Positions 27,488-36,765 of a stretch of DNA of 64,000 nucleotides are shown piece by piece. Origin of the DNA: Methylobacterium sp. J-077 (GTDB lineage: Bacteria > Pseudomonadota > Alphaproteobacteria > Rhizobiales > Beijerinckiaceae); NCBI RefSeq assembly GCF_022829365.1, contig NZ_JAKSYJ010000122.1, forward strand, positions 1 to 64,000, written 5' to 3'. How positions within the stretch are numbered: the first letter of the stretch is position 1; the number at the start of each line of letters is the position of its first letter. The position numbers were made by a program, and so were the translations under genes. The notes beneath the pieces were generated by a model, which saw only the letters and a list, made by a program, of their open reading frames with translations, was not told the origin of the DNA and did no database searches.

Positions 27488-28774
27488 ATGGGTACGAGCA
27501 TGTTGGAGATGCCGGCGGGAGGCTTGCGCTTCCTCGCCGACCGAGCGCGGATGGGTGACGTGACGCGCAGCCTGTCGAGCTTCCCCGCCGAAATCGATGT
27601 TCTCGCTGGCGCCCGCGTGCTGCAGATCATCCCCGAACTCGATGCCGGTGGCGCCGAGCGGACCACGGTCGACGTGGCCGGCGCCCTCGCGGCGGTCGGC
27701 GCCCGGGCACTGGTCGCCACCGAGGGCGGGCGCCTGATCGGCGAGCTGCAGGCCAAGGGCGGCCACTGGCTGCGCTTCCCGGCCGCCTCGAAGAATCCGG
27801 CCCGCATGGCGCTCAATGTCGTGCGGCTGATGGCCCTGTGCCGGCGCGAGGGCGTGCAGATCGTTCACGCCCGGTCGCGGGCGCCGGGCTGGGTGGCGCT
27901 CGGCGCCGCGCGCCGGCTCGGCCTGCCCTTCGTGACGACCTATCACGGCAGCTATTCCGGCCGGACCGGCGTGAAGGTGTTGTACAATTCGGTGATGGCC
28001 CGGGGCGACGTGGTGATCGCCAATTCGCGCTACACCGCCGACCTAATCCACCGGCTCCATGCCGAGCAGGCCGGCGACCGGGTGCGGGTGATCCACCGGG
28101 GTACGGACCTCGCTGTGTTCAATCCGGTGGCGGTCGGCGCCGGCCGGGTCGAGGCCCTGCGCCGGGCCTGGAACGTAGCGCCGCACGAGCGGGTGATCCT
28201 GCTGGCCGCCCGGCTCACCGCCTGGAAGGGGCACCGCGTGCTGATCGACGCCGCCGCGCAGATGCGCGACCGGGGCGTCCCTGATCTGGCCGTGGTGCTC
28301 GCCGGCGACCCGCAGGGACGGGCCGCCTACGAGCGCGAGCTCGATGCACTGATCTCCGCCCGCGGCCTCGGCGGCATCGTCCGCCGGGTCGGCCATTGCA
28401 CCGACATGCCGGCGGCGTTCCGTGCGGCCTCGGTGGTCGCCGTGCCGTCCGTGGAGCCCGAGGCGTTCGGCCGCTCGGCCGTGGAGGCCCAGGCGCTCGG
28501 CACGCCCGTAGTCGTTTCCGACCTGGGTGCCGTGCCCGAGACTGTGCTGGCGCCGCCGGATGTTTCGGCCAGCCAGCGCACCGGCTGGCGTGTACCGCCT
28601 GGCGATGCGGGTGCCCTGGCGGCGGCCTTGACGGAGGCCCTGTCCCTCGGTGCCAGCGCCCGCGACGCCCTGGTCCGGCGCGGGCGCGCCCATGTCGAGG
28701 CGAATTTTTCGCTGGAGCGCATGACCGCCGATACGCTGGCTGTCTACGCCCAACTGCTCGGCCGGCACGCCTGA
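27488..28774 (+). CDS. Glycosyltransferase family 4 protein
   Basis: The 428-residue enzyme has the GT-B fold of family GT4. The N-terminal domain begins with VLQIIPELDAGGAERTTVDVA and holds VTTYHGSYSG; the C-terminal domain holds VILLAARLTAWKGH and the nucleotide-sugar-binding EPEAFGRSAVEAQALGTPVVVSDLG. It probably builds lipopolysaccharide core or a capsule-like polymer, but no other polysaccharide gene is nearby to fix the role. Three ATG codons lie near the start (27488, 27500 and 27509). An imperfect hairpin follows the stop. Confidence 0.9.
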   Translation: MGTSMLEMPAGGLRFLADRARMGDVTRSLSSFPAEIDVLAGARVLQIIPELDAGGAERTTVDVAGALAAVGARALVATEGGRLIGELQAKGGHWLRFPAASKNPARMALNVVRLMALCRREGVQIVHARSRAPGWVALGAARRLGLPFVTTYHGSYSGRTGVKVLYNSVMARGDVVIANSRYTADLIHRLHAEQAGDRVRVIHRGTDLAVFNPVAVGAGRVEALRRAWNVAPHERVILLAARLTAWKGHRVLIDAAAQMRDRGVPDLAVVLAGDPQGRAAYERELDALISARGLGGIVRRVGHCTDMPAAFRAASVVAVPSVEPEAFGRSAVEAQALGTPVVVSDLGAVPETVLAPPDVSASQRTGWRVPPGDAGALAAALTEALSLGASARDALVRRGRAHVEANFSLERMTADTLAVYAQLLGRHA

Positions 28775-28786
28775 TGGATGCGCGAT

Positions 28787-28802
28787 CGGCAGCAGGCTGC
28801 CG
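28787..28802 (+). terminator. Hairpin downstream of glycosyltransferase gene
   Basis: CGGCAGC (28787-28793) and GCTGCCG (28796-28802) form a compact stem 12 bases past the stop codon. The tight loop and lack of U-run make it a weak terminator candidate. Confidence 0.4.
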
Positions 28803-28992
28803 CTAAGACGACGCGTCGGCGTTTCAACGCGGGGTCGATTATTTCGCGCCCCGCGCCGACACCCCGTTGACTCTGGCTGGGCTTCCGCCAACGTAGTATG
28901 TCCGGGAGAGACCGGAGCGGCTGGCGGTTAGGAGATCCTCGAAACGGGTCATCCGATCCGCCGTTTCGTCGTTGCAGCAGGAGACCGAAGCC

Positions 28993-29535
28993 ATTCGTAG
29001 ACCGATGAGAGCCATGCCGGCCCCGCAGAAGGACGGGCCGCGCGCCAACCGCGACATCCGCGGGGTGCGGGAAGTGCAGCTGATCGACGATACCGGGCAG
29101 AACCGCGGCGTCGTCCCCTTCTTCGACGCGCTGACCCTCGCTGAGGAAGCCGGCCTCGATCTTGTGGAGATCGCGCCGAACTCGGTGCCGCCCGTCTGCA
29201 AGCTGCTCGATTACGGGCGCTTCCGCTTCAACGAGCAGAAGAAGCAGAACGAGGCGCGCAAGCGGCAGAAGACGGTCGAGGTCAAGGAGATCAAGCTCCG
29301 CCCCGGCATCGACAAGCACGATTACGACACCAAGATGAAGTCGGTGCACCGCTTCTTCGAGGAGGGCGACAAGGTCAAGGTGACCCTGCGCTTCCGCGGT
29401 CGTGAGATGGCTCACCAGGATATCGGCCTGCGCCTTCTGGAGCGCGTGAAGACCGAGACCGCCGAGATCGCCAAGGTGGAGAGCGAGCCCATGCTCGAAG
29501 GCCGCCAGATGATCATGATCCTCGCGCCGCGCTGA
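28993..29535 (+). CDS. infC: Translation initiation factor IF-3
   Basis: IF-3 binds the 30S subunit and checks start codons. The product has the N-terminal domain ([40 protein letters not shown]), a basic linker and the C-terminal domain ([30 protein letters not shown]), and is about 180 residues. The start is placed at an ATT (28993). It has AGGAG nine bases upstream and gives RRPMRAMPA, the N-terminus usual in Rhizobiales; the first in-frame ATG (29005) has no ribosome site at the right distance. A rare ATT start lets IF-3 repress its own translation. It is not next to rpmI-rplT here. Confidence 0.95.
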   Translation: MRRPMRAMPAPQKDGPRANRDIRGVREVQLIDDTGQNRGVVPFFDALTLAEEAGLDLVEIAPNSVPPVCKLLDYGRFRFNEQKKQNEARKRQKTVEVKEIKLRPGIDKHDYDTKMKSVHRFFEEGDKVKVTLRFRGREMAHQDIGLRLLERVKTETAEIAKVESEPMLEGRQMIMILAPR

Positions 29536-29556
29536 TTCCATTGCGAATTGCCGTTC

Positions 29557-29582
29557 ACGCCGCCTCCTGACCGGGGCGGCGT
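29557..29582 (+). terminator. infC terminator
   Basis: ACGCCGCC (29557-29564) pairs with GGCGGCGT (29575-29582) around a ten-base loop, followed by TCGCGTTTG, 21 bases after the infC stop. Confidence 0.6.
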
Positions 29583-29632
29583 TCGCGTTTGTGGTGCTTC
29601 CGTCGCGGCGCCGGGGCGACTATCTCCTGCCC

Positions 29633-30418
29633 ATGGCCCTGGCTCCCGACGAGATCGAACGCTACGCCCGCCACCTCGTCCTGGCCGAGGTCGGTGGGCC
29701 CGGGCAGGCGCGCCTCAAGGCGGCCCGGGTGCTGGTCATCGGGGCGGGCGGCCTCGGCGCACCGCTGATCCAGTACCTCGCGGCGGCCGGCATCGGCACG
29801 ATCGGCATCGTCGACGACGACACCGTCTCGCTCTCGAATCTCCAGCGCCAGGTGATCCACGGCACGCCGGATCTCGGCCGGCCCAAGGTCGCGAGCGCGG
29901 CCGAGGCGGTGGCGCGGCTCAACCCGCACGTGGTGGTGGTCCCGCACCCGTTCCGTATCACCCCGTCGAACGCCGCCGAGCTGATCGCCGGCTACGACCT
30001 CGTCGCCGACGGATCCGACAACTTCGCCACGCGCTACGCCGTCTCGGATGCCTGCTTCCACGCAAGGCGCCCGCTGGTGACGGCAGCGCTCGGCCGGTTC
30101 GACGGCACGCTGACCACCATTCGGGCGCACGAGACTGGTCCCGACGGCAAGCCGAACCCGACCTATCGCTGCCTGTTCCCGAACCCGCCGCCGCCGGGCA
30201 GCGTCCCCGCCTGCGCCGAGGCCGGGGTGCTCGGGGCGCTGGCCGGGGTCATGGGCTCGCTGATGGCCATGGAGGTGATCCGGGCCGTTGCGGATTTCGG
30301 CGAGCCGCTGGTCGGCCGCCTGCTGATGGTCGATGCCCGTTCGATGCGGTTCGAGACCCTGAGCTACGGTTGGGATCCGGACAACCCGCTCAGCGGTGCC
30401 GCCGCGTCAGCCGAGTAG
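29633..30418 (+). CDS. moeB: MoeB/ThiF-family adenylyltransferase
   Basis: The enzyme adenylates the C-terminus of a ubiquitin-like sulfur carrier (MoaD or ThiS). Hallmarks are the ATP-binding GAGGLGAPLIQYLAAAG, the D in IVDDDTVSLSNLQRQ, and DLVADGSDNFATRY. The N-terminal YARHLVLAEVG is typical of MoeB. At 261 residues it lacks a rhodanese domain. The CxxC zinc pairs of classical MoeB are not obvious (RCLF and PACAEAG only), as in many alphaproteobacterial forms. The ATG at 29633 has no strong ribosome site (CTCCTG only). Its end overlaps the convergent DUF1186 gene by 12 bases. Confidence 0.85.
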   Translation: MALAPDEIERYARHLVLAEVGGPGQARLKAARVLVIGAGGLGAPLIQYLAAAGIGTIGIVDDDTVSLSNLQRQVIHGTPDLGRPKVASAAEAVARLNPHVVVVPHPFRITPSNAAELIAGYDLVADGSDNFATRYAVSDACFHARRPLVTAALGRFDGTLTTIRAHETGPDGKPNPTYRCLFPNPPPPGSVPACAEAGVLGALAGVMGSLMAMEVIRAVADFGEPLVGRLLMVDARSMRFETLSYGWDPDNPLSGAAASAE

Positions 30419-31288
30419 GGCCCCCGGCGGCATCCAGGGGCCCTCTGCCTCCGCCTTGCCGAGGCAGCACTTCTTGAATTTCTTGCCCGAGCCGCAGGGG
30501 CAGGGGTCGTTGCGCCCGACATCCTTGAACGGGTTGCGCTGCGGCTCGCCCGCGCCTTCCGCGGTCCAGTCGAGGGCTTCGACCGGATCGTCGAGATAGC
30601 CGTACTGGTAGGGGCCGAGCCGATCCCGGTCGTCGGGCTTGGTCTCGGCCTTGCGGAGGGCCTCCTTGAACCAGTCGGCGTCGCTGATCTCGTCGGTGAT
30701 CCGCCCGTCGGCTCGGGCCGCCGCGGCGCGGTGCGCGAGATCGCGGAAGCCGAGATGCGCGATCGATTCCTCCCAGCCGACCCAGGCCGGCCCTTCCTCG
30801 ACGGCCGCCTTCGCGTCGTCGAAGCGGATCAGCAGGGCGTGCATCGCATCGCGGTCGATCCGACCCTCCAGGGTCAGGAAGGTGCAGGCCGACAGCAGCG
30901 CCATGCGGGTGAGATCGTCGACGGTGCTGTCGAGGATCAGCCGGAACAGCGGCTGGTGATCCCCGTCAAACAGGCTGGCCACGACCTTGGACAGGGTCGC
31001 CGTCACCGCGTCGCCCAGGATCGCGTCGAGGGTCTCCTCGTCCTGCCGGAGCAACTGGAGGAGGGGCGCCAGGGCGCGGGTGTCCCGAGCCTGCGCCATG
31101 ACGTGCAGGCCCCAGAACAGGAGGTTCTCCTGCTCCGGGGTGAGCTCGTCCCCTTTGGCAGCTGTCTCCAGCAACGGCAGCGTCGCCTCGGCGATCTCGG
31201 CCGGATGCGCCAGCGCCTCGCGCAGGGCCTTGGTCGGCCGGTACTCGGACGCGGACAGGTCTTCGATGAGGGCTGCGATCCGGCTCAT
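30407..31288 (-). CDS. DUF1186 protein with C-terminal SEC-C zinc motif
   Basis: The 293-residue product has an N-terminal all-helical DUF1186 region (about residues 1-220, HEAT-like repeats of acidic and Leu-rich helices). After a linker it ends in a SEC-C zinc-binding motif, GRNDPCPCGSGKKFKKCC. SEC-C motifs occur at the C-terminus of SecA and in many proteins that touch ribosomes or SecB-like partners; a role in protein quality control is plausible but unproven. It is downstream of pheT in the same direction with a 10-base gap, so it is probably part of the pheST transcript. Confidence 0.88.
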   Translation of the reverse strand: MSRIAALIEDLSASEYRPTKALREALAHPAEIAEATLPLLETAAKGDELTPEQENLLFWGLHVMAQARDTRALAPLLQLLRQDEETLDAILGDAVTATLSKVVASLFDGDHQPLFRLILDSTVDDLTRMALLSACTFLTLEGRIDRDAMHALLIRFDDAKAAVEEGPAWVGWEESIAHLGFRDLAHRAAAARADGRITDEISDADWFKEALRKAETKPDDRDRLGPYQYGYLDDPVEALDWTAEGAGEPQRNPFKDVGRNDPCPCGSGKKFKKCCLGKAEAEGPWMPPGALLG

Positions 31289-31298
31289 GCAATCCTCC

Positions 31299-33719
31299 TC
31301 AGGCGCGCAAGGTCGCGCCGGTCCGGCGCGAGACCTCGGCCACGATCTTGGCGCTCACCGCCTCGATCTCGGCATCGGTCAGGGTGCGCTCCGCCGGTTG
31401 CAGACGGACTGCGATGGCGACCGATTTCGAGCCCTCCGGCACGCCGGTCCCCTCGTAGAGGTCGAACACCTCGACGCCGGTGACGAGCTTGCGCTCCGCC
31501 CCCTGCGCCGCCTTGACGATGTCGCCCGCCGGCACGTCGCGCCCGACCACGAAGGCGAAGTCCCGGGACAGGGGCTGGAACTCCGACAGAGCCAGCGCCG
31601 GCTTGGCCTTGGTCGGCTTGTGCTTGGGCAGCGGCAGCGCGTCGAGCACGATCTCGAACGCCACGAGGCTGCCCTTGAGATCGAGGGCCCGCAGGGTCCG
31701 CGGATGCACCTCGCCGAACAAGCCGATCTCCGATTTCGGGCCGAAGCGCAGGGTGCCCGAGCGGCCAGGATGGAGCCAGGACGGGCCGCCCGCGGTTACC
31801 TGCAGGCCGCCGGTCGGCACGCCGAGAGTCCCCAGCAGGGCCAGGGCATCGGCCTTGGCATCGAAGACGTCCACACCCTTAGTCGATCCGTCCCAGTGGC
31901 GCCCGGGACCCGCCAGGGTGGCGCTGCCTCGCCGCACCGCCGCCGCGCGGATGCTCTGACCCTCGGGCTGGTCCGTGGCGAAGCATTGGCCGACCTCGAA
32001 CAGGGCCGCGTCCGGATAGCCGCGGTCGGCATTGCGCTGCGCCGCCCGGAGCAGCCCAGGCACGAGGCTCGGGCGCATGTCGGACAGTTCCGAGGCGATC
32101 GGGTTGGCCAGGACCAGATCGGCGCCGCCGCCGCCGAACAGCTCGGCATCCGCGTGCGGGACGAAGGACCAGGTCACCGCCTCCATCAGGCCGCGGGACG
32201 CCAGGGCGCGTTTGGCGATGCGGGTGCGCTTCTGCATCACGGTGAGCAGCGGCCGGCCGATCCCGGCGAGGCGCGGCAGCGGCTTCGGCTCGACCCGGTC
32301 CAGGCCGGCGATGCGGACGACCTCCTCGACGAGATCGGCCTTGCCCTCGACATCCGGCCGCCAGGACGGTGTCAGCACCTTCACCCGGTCGCCGGTGCCG
32401 GAGATGTGGAAGCCCAGCGTCTCCAGGATCAGCTTGATCTCGATCCGCGGCAACTCGATGCCGGCCAGCCGCCGCACCTCGGTCCACGGGAAATCAATGA
32501 TCCGCTCCGATTCCGGCGGCTCGCCGGCGATCGTCGCCTGCGTGGGCGTGCCGCCGCACAGCTCGATCACGAGGCGCGTCGCCAGGTCGAGGCCCGGCAG
32601 CGTGAAGGCCGGATCGACACCGCGCTCGAACCGATAGCGGGCATCCGTGATGATGCCGAGTCGGCGGCCCGACTGGGCGATGTTGGCCGGATCCCACAGG
32701 GCCGATTCGATCAGCACATCGGTGGTGGTCTCGTCGCAGCCGGAAGCCTGCCCGCCCATGATGCCGGCGATCGATTCGACGCCTGTTTGATCGGCGATCA
32801 CCACGCTGTCGTCGGTGAGGGTGTAGGTGCGCCCGTCCAGCGCCAGAAGGCTCTCGCCGTCGCGCGCCCGCCGCACCGTGAGCTTGCCCGAGACCTTGGC
32901 GGCGTCGAACACGTGCAGCGGCCGGCCGCGGTCGAAGGTGACGTAGTTGGTGATGTCGACCAGCGCGTTGATCGAGCGCAGGCCGATCGCCCGCAGCCGC
33001 GCCTGCATCCAGGCCGGCGACGGCCCGTTCTTGACGCCACGCACCAGCCGCAGGGCGAAGAGCGGGCAGAGATGCCGGTCGGCTTGTTCGAAGGACAGGT
33101 CGATCTCGACGGGGCAGGGGCCTTCGCCGCGCACGCCCGGCGCGGCCTCGTGCTTCAGCGTACCGATCCCAGCTGCCGCGAGGTCGCGGGCGATGCCGTG
33201 TACCGAGGTGCAATCCGGCCGGTTCGGCGTCAGGTTGATCTCGATGACCGGATCGTCGAGCCCGGCATAGAGCGCGTAGCCCTGGCCGACCGGCGCCTCG
33301 GCCGGGAGTTCGAGGATGCCGTCATGATCCTCGCCGAGCCCGAGCTCCGCGCCCGAGCACAGCATGCCATGGCTCTCGACTCCGCGGATCGTGCCCACCG
33401 AGAGGGTGATCGCCTTGCCGGGCACGTAGGTGCCGGGCGGCGCGAACACCGTGATGAGGCCGGCCCGCGCGTTCGGCGCGCCGCAGACCACCTGCACCGG
33501 CGCGCCCGCACCGGTCTCGACGGTGCAGACTCGCAGACGGTCGGCGTTGGGATGCTGCTCGGCCGTCAGGATCCGGGCGACCACGTAGGGCTTGAGCGCC
33601 GCCGCCTTGTCCTCGACGCCTTCGACCTCGAGGCCGATCCGCGTCAGCGTCTCGGCGATCGTGTCGAGGGACGCCTCGGTGTCGAGGTGTTCCTTGAGCC
33701 AGGAGAGGGTGAATTTCAT
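31299..33719 (-). CDS. pheT: Phenylalanyl-tRNA synthetase beta subunit
   Basis: The 806-residue subunit pairs with PheS (alpha2beta2) and charges tRNA-Phe. The order is the expected one: N-terminal tRNA-binding (EMAP-like) domain to about 155, B3/B4 editing region (including [10 protein letters not shown] and [10 protein letters not shown]), B5 domain with [15 protein letters not shown] near 410, the catalytic-like core, and the C-terminal FDX-ACB domain ending [14 protein letters not shown]. Its ATG overlaps the stop of the HEPN-like gene in ATGA, so translation is coupled to that inserted gene rather than directly to pheS. Confidence 0.98.
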   Translation of the reverse strand: MKFTLSWLKEHLDTEASLDTIAETLTRIGLEVEGVEDKAAALKPYVVARILTAEQHPNADRLRVCTVETGAGAPVQVVCGAPNARAGLITVFAPPGTYVPGKAITLSVGTIRGVESHGMLCSGAELGLGEDHDGILELPAEAPVGQGYALYAGLDDPVIEINLTPNRPDCTSVHGIARDLAAAGIGTLKHEAAPGVRGEGPCPVEIDLSFEQADRHLCPLFALRLVRGVKNGPSPAWMQARLRAIGLRSINALVDITNYVTFDRGRPLHVFDAAKVSGKLTVRRARDGESLLALDGRTYTLTDDSVVIADQTGVESIAGIMGGQASGCDETTTDVLIESALWDPANIAQSGRRLGIITDARYRFERGVDPAFTLPGLDLATRLVIELCGGTPTQATIAGEPPESERIIDFPWTEVRRLAGIELPRIEIKLILETLGFHISGTGDRVKVLTPSWRPDVEGKADLVEEVVRIAGLDRVEPKPLPRLAGIGRPLLTVMQKRTRIAKRALASRGLMEAVTWSFVPHADAELFGGGGADLVLANPIASELSDMRPSLVPGLLRAAQRNADRGYPDAALFEVGQCFATDQPEGQSIRAAAVRRGSATLAGPGRHWDGSTKGVDVFDAKADALALLGTLGVPTGGLQVTAGGPSWLHPGRSGTLRFGPKSEIGLFGEVHPRTLRALDLKGSLVAFEIVLDALPLPKHKPTKAKPALALSEFQPLSRDFAFVVGRDVPAGDIVKAAQGAERKLVTGVEVFDLYEGTGVPEGSKSVAIAVRLQPAERTLTDAEIEAVSAKIVAEVSRRTGATLRA

Positions 33720-34186
33720 TTTTTTCTGGGGGGAAAGAGGAGATTCAGGGCCAGGGTCCGGCGATTCTGAGCGGTCAAGCTCGCAAGGCGGGAGAGAATT
33801 TCGCGAGCCCGCTCAACATGCTCCCGCGCTTTCGCCAGCGTGACCACGTTTGGCCGGGGCGGGGCGTAATCCGCGAGTTTTCGAGCATCCTGCAGCCGAA
33901 TGATATCGTCGCCGATCTGCCTCAGCGCACTGTTACGCTTTAACGTTCCATCGCTCACGAACGCCTGCTTGAGCGGCCCGTGATCGATTTGACGATAGAC
34001 GCGCTCGAACTCCGCGGACGCCGCGTCCGGACCAGGCAGAATTTCGTCTGCGCAAAGCTGCATGACGGCATGGAACGCCGCGTAATAGGCTCCGCTGACC
34101 GCACGCCGCTTCGCAGCCGAACTGCCTGGGTTCCGCTCGATCAACTCGGCCGCTTGGTCGAGCATCTGTAAGACCATTGCGGTCAT
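33716..34186 (-). CDS. HEPN-like domain protein embedded in pheST
   Basis: The 156-residue helical product resembles the HEPN/UPF0332 group: a basic [15 protein letters not shown] (26-40) helix with the typical A-YYA-FHA core, and ARKLADY (101-107) where the family has R..ADY. HEPN proteins are often RNases or nucleotide-binding partners in toxin-antitoxin modules. The RX4-6H catalytic motif is not evident here (R65-x3-H69 is the nearest), so RNase activity is doubtful. It lies between pheS and pheT, three bases after the small gene 34190-34474, and overlaps pheT by four bases. Base use is visibly less GC-rich than pheS and pheT. Confidence 0.75.
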   Translation of the reverse strand: MTAMVLQMLDQAAELIERNPGSSAAKRRAVSGAYYAAFHAVMQLCADEILPGPDAASAEFERVYRQIDHGPLKQAFVSDGTLKRNSALRQIGDDIIRLQDARKLADYAPPRPNVVTLAKAREHVERAREILSRLASLTAQNRRTLALNLLFPPRKK

Positions 34187-34189
34187 AGC

Positions 34190-34474
34190 CTATTCGACAT
34201 CTTCCTCGACACGTTGTTCATCGGCGACTTCGTTGTCCAAGAAAACCAATCGGCTCTCTCCGCGCTCGATGAGGGCGGAACGAAGATCATGGACGGCCGT
34301 GATCAGGGGATCCGGTTTCGTGCTCGGGCGATGGTCGTAGCGCGCGGTCACGCGGATGACCGGGTCTCCGTCAAAATCCGCGTCCGACCAAACATCCGCA
34401 CTTCTGAAACCGGCCTCGGGAAGCCGGTCGCGCAGGACGCGATGATCGATCTGGCTGATCTCCTGGTCGGTCAT
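34190..34474 (-). CDS. Small partner of HEPN-like protein in pheST
   Basis: The 94-residue acidic product is not assigned to a named family. It has a helix QEISQIDHRVLRDRLPEAGF, a two-strand stretch VWSDADFDGDPVIRVTARYD, a helix DPLITAVHDLRSALIERGE and an acidic tail. The D/G-rich strand pair followed by a helix is weakly reminiscent of a minimal nucleotidyltransferase, but the GSxxxG signature is absent. The ATG at 34474 with GGAGGT upstream is preferred to GTG 34489. It begins 17 bases after the pheS stop and ends three bases before the HEPN-like gene, so the two look like a module. Confidence 0.7.
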   Translation of the reverse strand: MTDQEISQIDHRVLRDRLPEAGFRSADVWSDADFDGDPVIRVTARYDHRPSTKPDPLITAVHDLRSALIERGESRLVFLDNEVADEQRVEEDVE

Positions 34475-34490
34475 GACCACCTCCGTCACA

Positions 34491-35573
34491 TCACCCCGTC
34501 AAACCGCCGATCAAGCTCGGCACGTCGAGCGGCCGGAAGCCGTAATGGTCGAGCCAGCGGACATCCGCCTCGAAGAACGGCCGCAGGTCCGGCATGCCGT
34601 ATTTGAGCATGGCGATGCGGTCGATGCCGACCCCGAAGGCGAAGCCCTGCACCGCATCCGGATCGAGGCCGCAATTGCGCAGGACGTTCGGGTGCACCAT
34701 CCCGCAGCCCAGGATCTCCAGCCAGTCGGTGCCCTCGCCGAACCGGATCTCGCCGCCCTTTCGGGAGCATTGGATGTCGACCTCGGCCGACGGTTCGGTG
34801 AACGGGAAGAACGACGGGCGGAAGCGCATCGTCACGCCGTCGACCTCGAAGAACGCCTTGCAGAACTCCTCCAGCACCCATTTCAGGTTGGCGATGTTGG
34901 CCGCCGTGTCGATCACCAGCCCCTCGACCTGATGGAACATCGGCGTGTGGGTCTGGTCGGAATCGTGCCGGTAGGTCCGGCCCGGGATGATCACCCGGAT
35001 CGGTGGCGTCTGCGACCGCATCGTGCGGATCTGGACCGGCGACGTGTGGGTGCGCAGCACCTTGCGCTTCCCGGCGTGGTCCGGCGCCAGGAAGAACGTG
35101 TCGTGCATCTCGCGGGCCGGGTGGCCCGGCGGGAAGTTGAGCGCGGTGAAGTTCAGCTCGTCTGTCTCGATATCCGGGCCCTCGGCCACGGCGAAGCCCA
35201 TATCGGCGAAGATCGCGGTGATCTCGTCGATCACCTGGGTGATCGGGTGGATCCGGCCGCGCACCTCCGGCGCCTCGCGCAGGGGCAGCGTCACGTCGAC
35301 CCGCTCGGAGGCGAGGCGGGCTTCCAGGGCAGCCTCGACCAGGGCGGTCTTGCGCTCCGTCACGGCGCCCTGGACCCGATCCCGCAGGCCGTTGATCAGG
35401 GGGCCGCGTTCCTTCCGCTCCTCGGGCGTCATCGAGCCCAGTGTCTTGAGCAGATCCGAGACGCTGCCCTTCTTGCCGAGCGCGGCCACGCGCACGGCGT
35501 CGAGTGTCGCCTCGTCGGACGCAGCTTGCACCTGGGCCAGGAGATCGCGTTCGAGGGTGTCGAGATCGGTCAT
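34491..35573 (-). CDS. pheS: Phenylalanyl-tRNA synthetase alpha subunit
   Basis: The 360-residue class II synthetase subunit forms the active site with PheT. Helical N-terminal coiled domain (to about 90), motif 2 region [23 protein letters not shown], motif 3 [18 protein letters not shown]...[17 protein letters not shown] are all present. It follows rplT by about 190 bases; the pheT partner is separated by two small genes. A hairpin in the rplT-pheS gap may set relative expression. Confidence 0.98.
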   Translation of the reverse strand: MTDLDTLERDLLAQVQAASDEATLDAVRVAALGKKGSVSDLLKTLGSMTPEERKERGPLINGLRDRVQGAVTERKTALVEAALEARLASERVDVTLPLREAPEVRGRIHPITQVIDEITAIFADMGFAVAEGPDIETDELNFTALNFPPGHPAREMHDTFFLAPDHAGKRKVLRTHTSPVQIRTMRSQTPPIRVIIPGRTYRHDSDQTHTPMFHQVEGLVIDTAANIANLKWVLEEFCKAFFEVDGVTMRFRPSFFPFTEPSAEVDIQCSRKGGEIRFGEGTDWLEILGCGMVHPNVLRNCGLDPDAVQGFAFGVGIDRIAMLKYGMPDLRPFFEADVRWLDHYGFRPLDVPSLIGGLTG

Positions 35574-35699
35574 CGTTATTTTCGAACTGGGTTGGCGGTC
35601 CGCGATCGCCGCATGCTTTTGCGCGCCGTTCGCATTCGCGCAAGTCAGGGCATCCGCGCAAACGGAGATGGGGCCGCTCCACGGCAGCTCGGAAACGAC

Positions 35700-35733
35700 G
35701 AAGGCGCAGCTCCCAAAAGAGAGCCGCGCCTTC
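35700..35733 (-). terminator. Hairpin in rplT-pheS gap (terminator or attenuator)
   Basis: GAAGGCGC pairs with GCGCCTTC, extended inwards by a GCTC/GAG(A)GC stem around a TTTT loop. It lies just after rplT and upstream of pheS. No Phe-codon-rich leader peptide is visible in the gap, so classical phe attenuation is not supported. Confidence 0.45.
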
Positions 35734-35759
35734 CGTCCGCCTGCGCGGGAGATTGAGCC

Positions 35760-36137
35760 TCAGGCGGCCTTGGCGGTGGTCTCGGGGAGGGCCGCCTTGG
35801 CCTTCTCGACCACGGCGGCAAAGCTCGCCGGCTCGTGGATCGCGAGCTCCGACAGCGCCTTGCGGTCGACGACGATGCCGGACTTGGCCAGCCCGTTGAT
35901 GAAGCGCGAATAGGTCAGGCCGTGCTCGCGCACCGCCGCGTTGAGGCGCTGGATCCACAGGGCGCGGAACGTGCGCTTCTTATTCTTGCGGTCGCGATAG
36001 GCATACTGCATGCCCTTCTCGACCGCCTGCTTGGCGATGCGGATGGTATTCTTGCGCCGGCCGTAATAGCCCTTGGCGGCCTTCAAAACTTTTTTGTGCT
36101 TCGCGTGACTGGTCACGCCGCGCTTGACGCGGGCCAT
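35760..36137 (-). CDS. rplT: 50S ribosomal protein L20
   Basis: The 125-residue basic protein is needed for early 50S assembly and represses the L35-L20 mRNA in some bacteria. The sequence is L20 throughout: [27 protein letters not shown] and [20 protein letters not shown] six-residue extension is normal for alphaproteobacteria. AGGAG precedes the ATG. It lies 50 bases after rpmI in the same transcript. Confidence 0.99.
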   Translation of the reverse strand: MARVKRGVTSHAKHKKVLKAAKGYYGRRKNTIRIAKQAVEKGMQYAYRDRKNKKRTFRALWIQRLNAAVREHGLTYSRFINGLAKSGIVVDRKALSELAIHEPASFAAVVEKAKAALPETTAKAA

Positions 36138-36187
36138 CGGTTATCTCCTGGTTTCGACGAAAGACAGTGGCAACGGGTGCAGAAGGC

Positions 36188-36391
36188 TTACCGCGCGTTC
36201 GGCAGGAAGTACTTCTTCACGTTGGCGGCATCGCCCTCGAACAGGGTCGTGGTGCCGCGCAGGTTGCGGATCTGCTTGGTCGTCCGCTTGATCATCCCGT
36301 GGCGCTTGCCGGCCTGGGCGTACATCACCTTGCCGGTGCCGGTGATCTTGAAGCGCTTCTTGGCGCCTGATTTGGTCTTCAGCTTGGGCAT
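36188..36391 (-). CDS. rpmI: 50S ribosomal protein L35
   Basis: The 67-residue basic protein has the L35 signature [20 protein letters not shown] and [17 protein letters not shown]. It is the first gene of rpmI-rplT-pheS. infC, which often leads this operon in other bacteria, lies about 7 kb away on the other strand. Confidence 0.99.
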
Positions 36392-36765
36392 TTGGCTCTC
36401 CGTTGCGCGAAAATCCCTCCTAGCCGACCCGTGAGGGCCGGATGAGGTGTGCGCGATGATGCTTCTGGTGGAGCAGCACGAGCCGCCACGGCAGCCCTAT
36501 CGGCCGGGCGGTTCGACGCGGGGCGGCTTATGACAGAAATACGAAGCCACGGCAACGGCTTCCACTGACACCCGGCAGGGCCTTGGCGCGGCCGGCAGGG
36601 CCGCGGGCATCGGGGAATGCGGGGACAGCTCCCGCGCCGCACAAAACTTGTCGCGACAACCTACGGGCGCAGGAACCATAACCTTGGCCGTCGGTTTCAT
36701 TCATGTCCCGCTCAGGCCGGCAGGGTTAGACCCCCCGTCAAATACGGCCAACCAGGAGACACTTC
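36392..36765. other. Intergenic region, divergent promoters
   Basis: No gene is supported. It separates the leftward rpmI operon from the rightward glycosyltransferase and should hold both promoters. It is somewhat lower in GC near 36640-36700. No known riboswitch or operator was recognised. Confidence 0.4.

Noticed and set aside
30987-33770. 927-codon open frame on the plus strand
   Set aside because: It is antisense to pheT and lacks any domain; pheT is full length and intact.
35574-35759. Phenylalanine leader-peptide attenuator before pheS
   Set aside because: A hairpin is present but no short ORF with a run of Phe codons can be read upstream of it.
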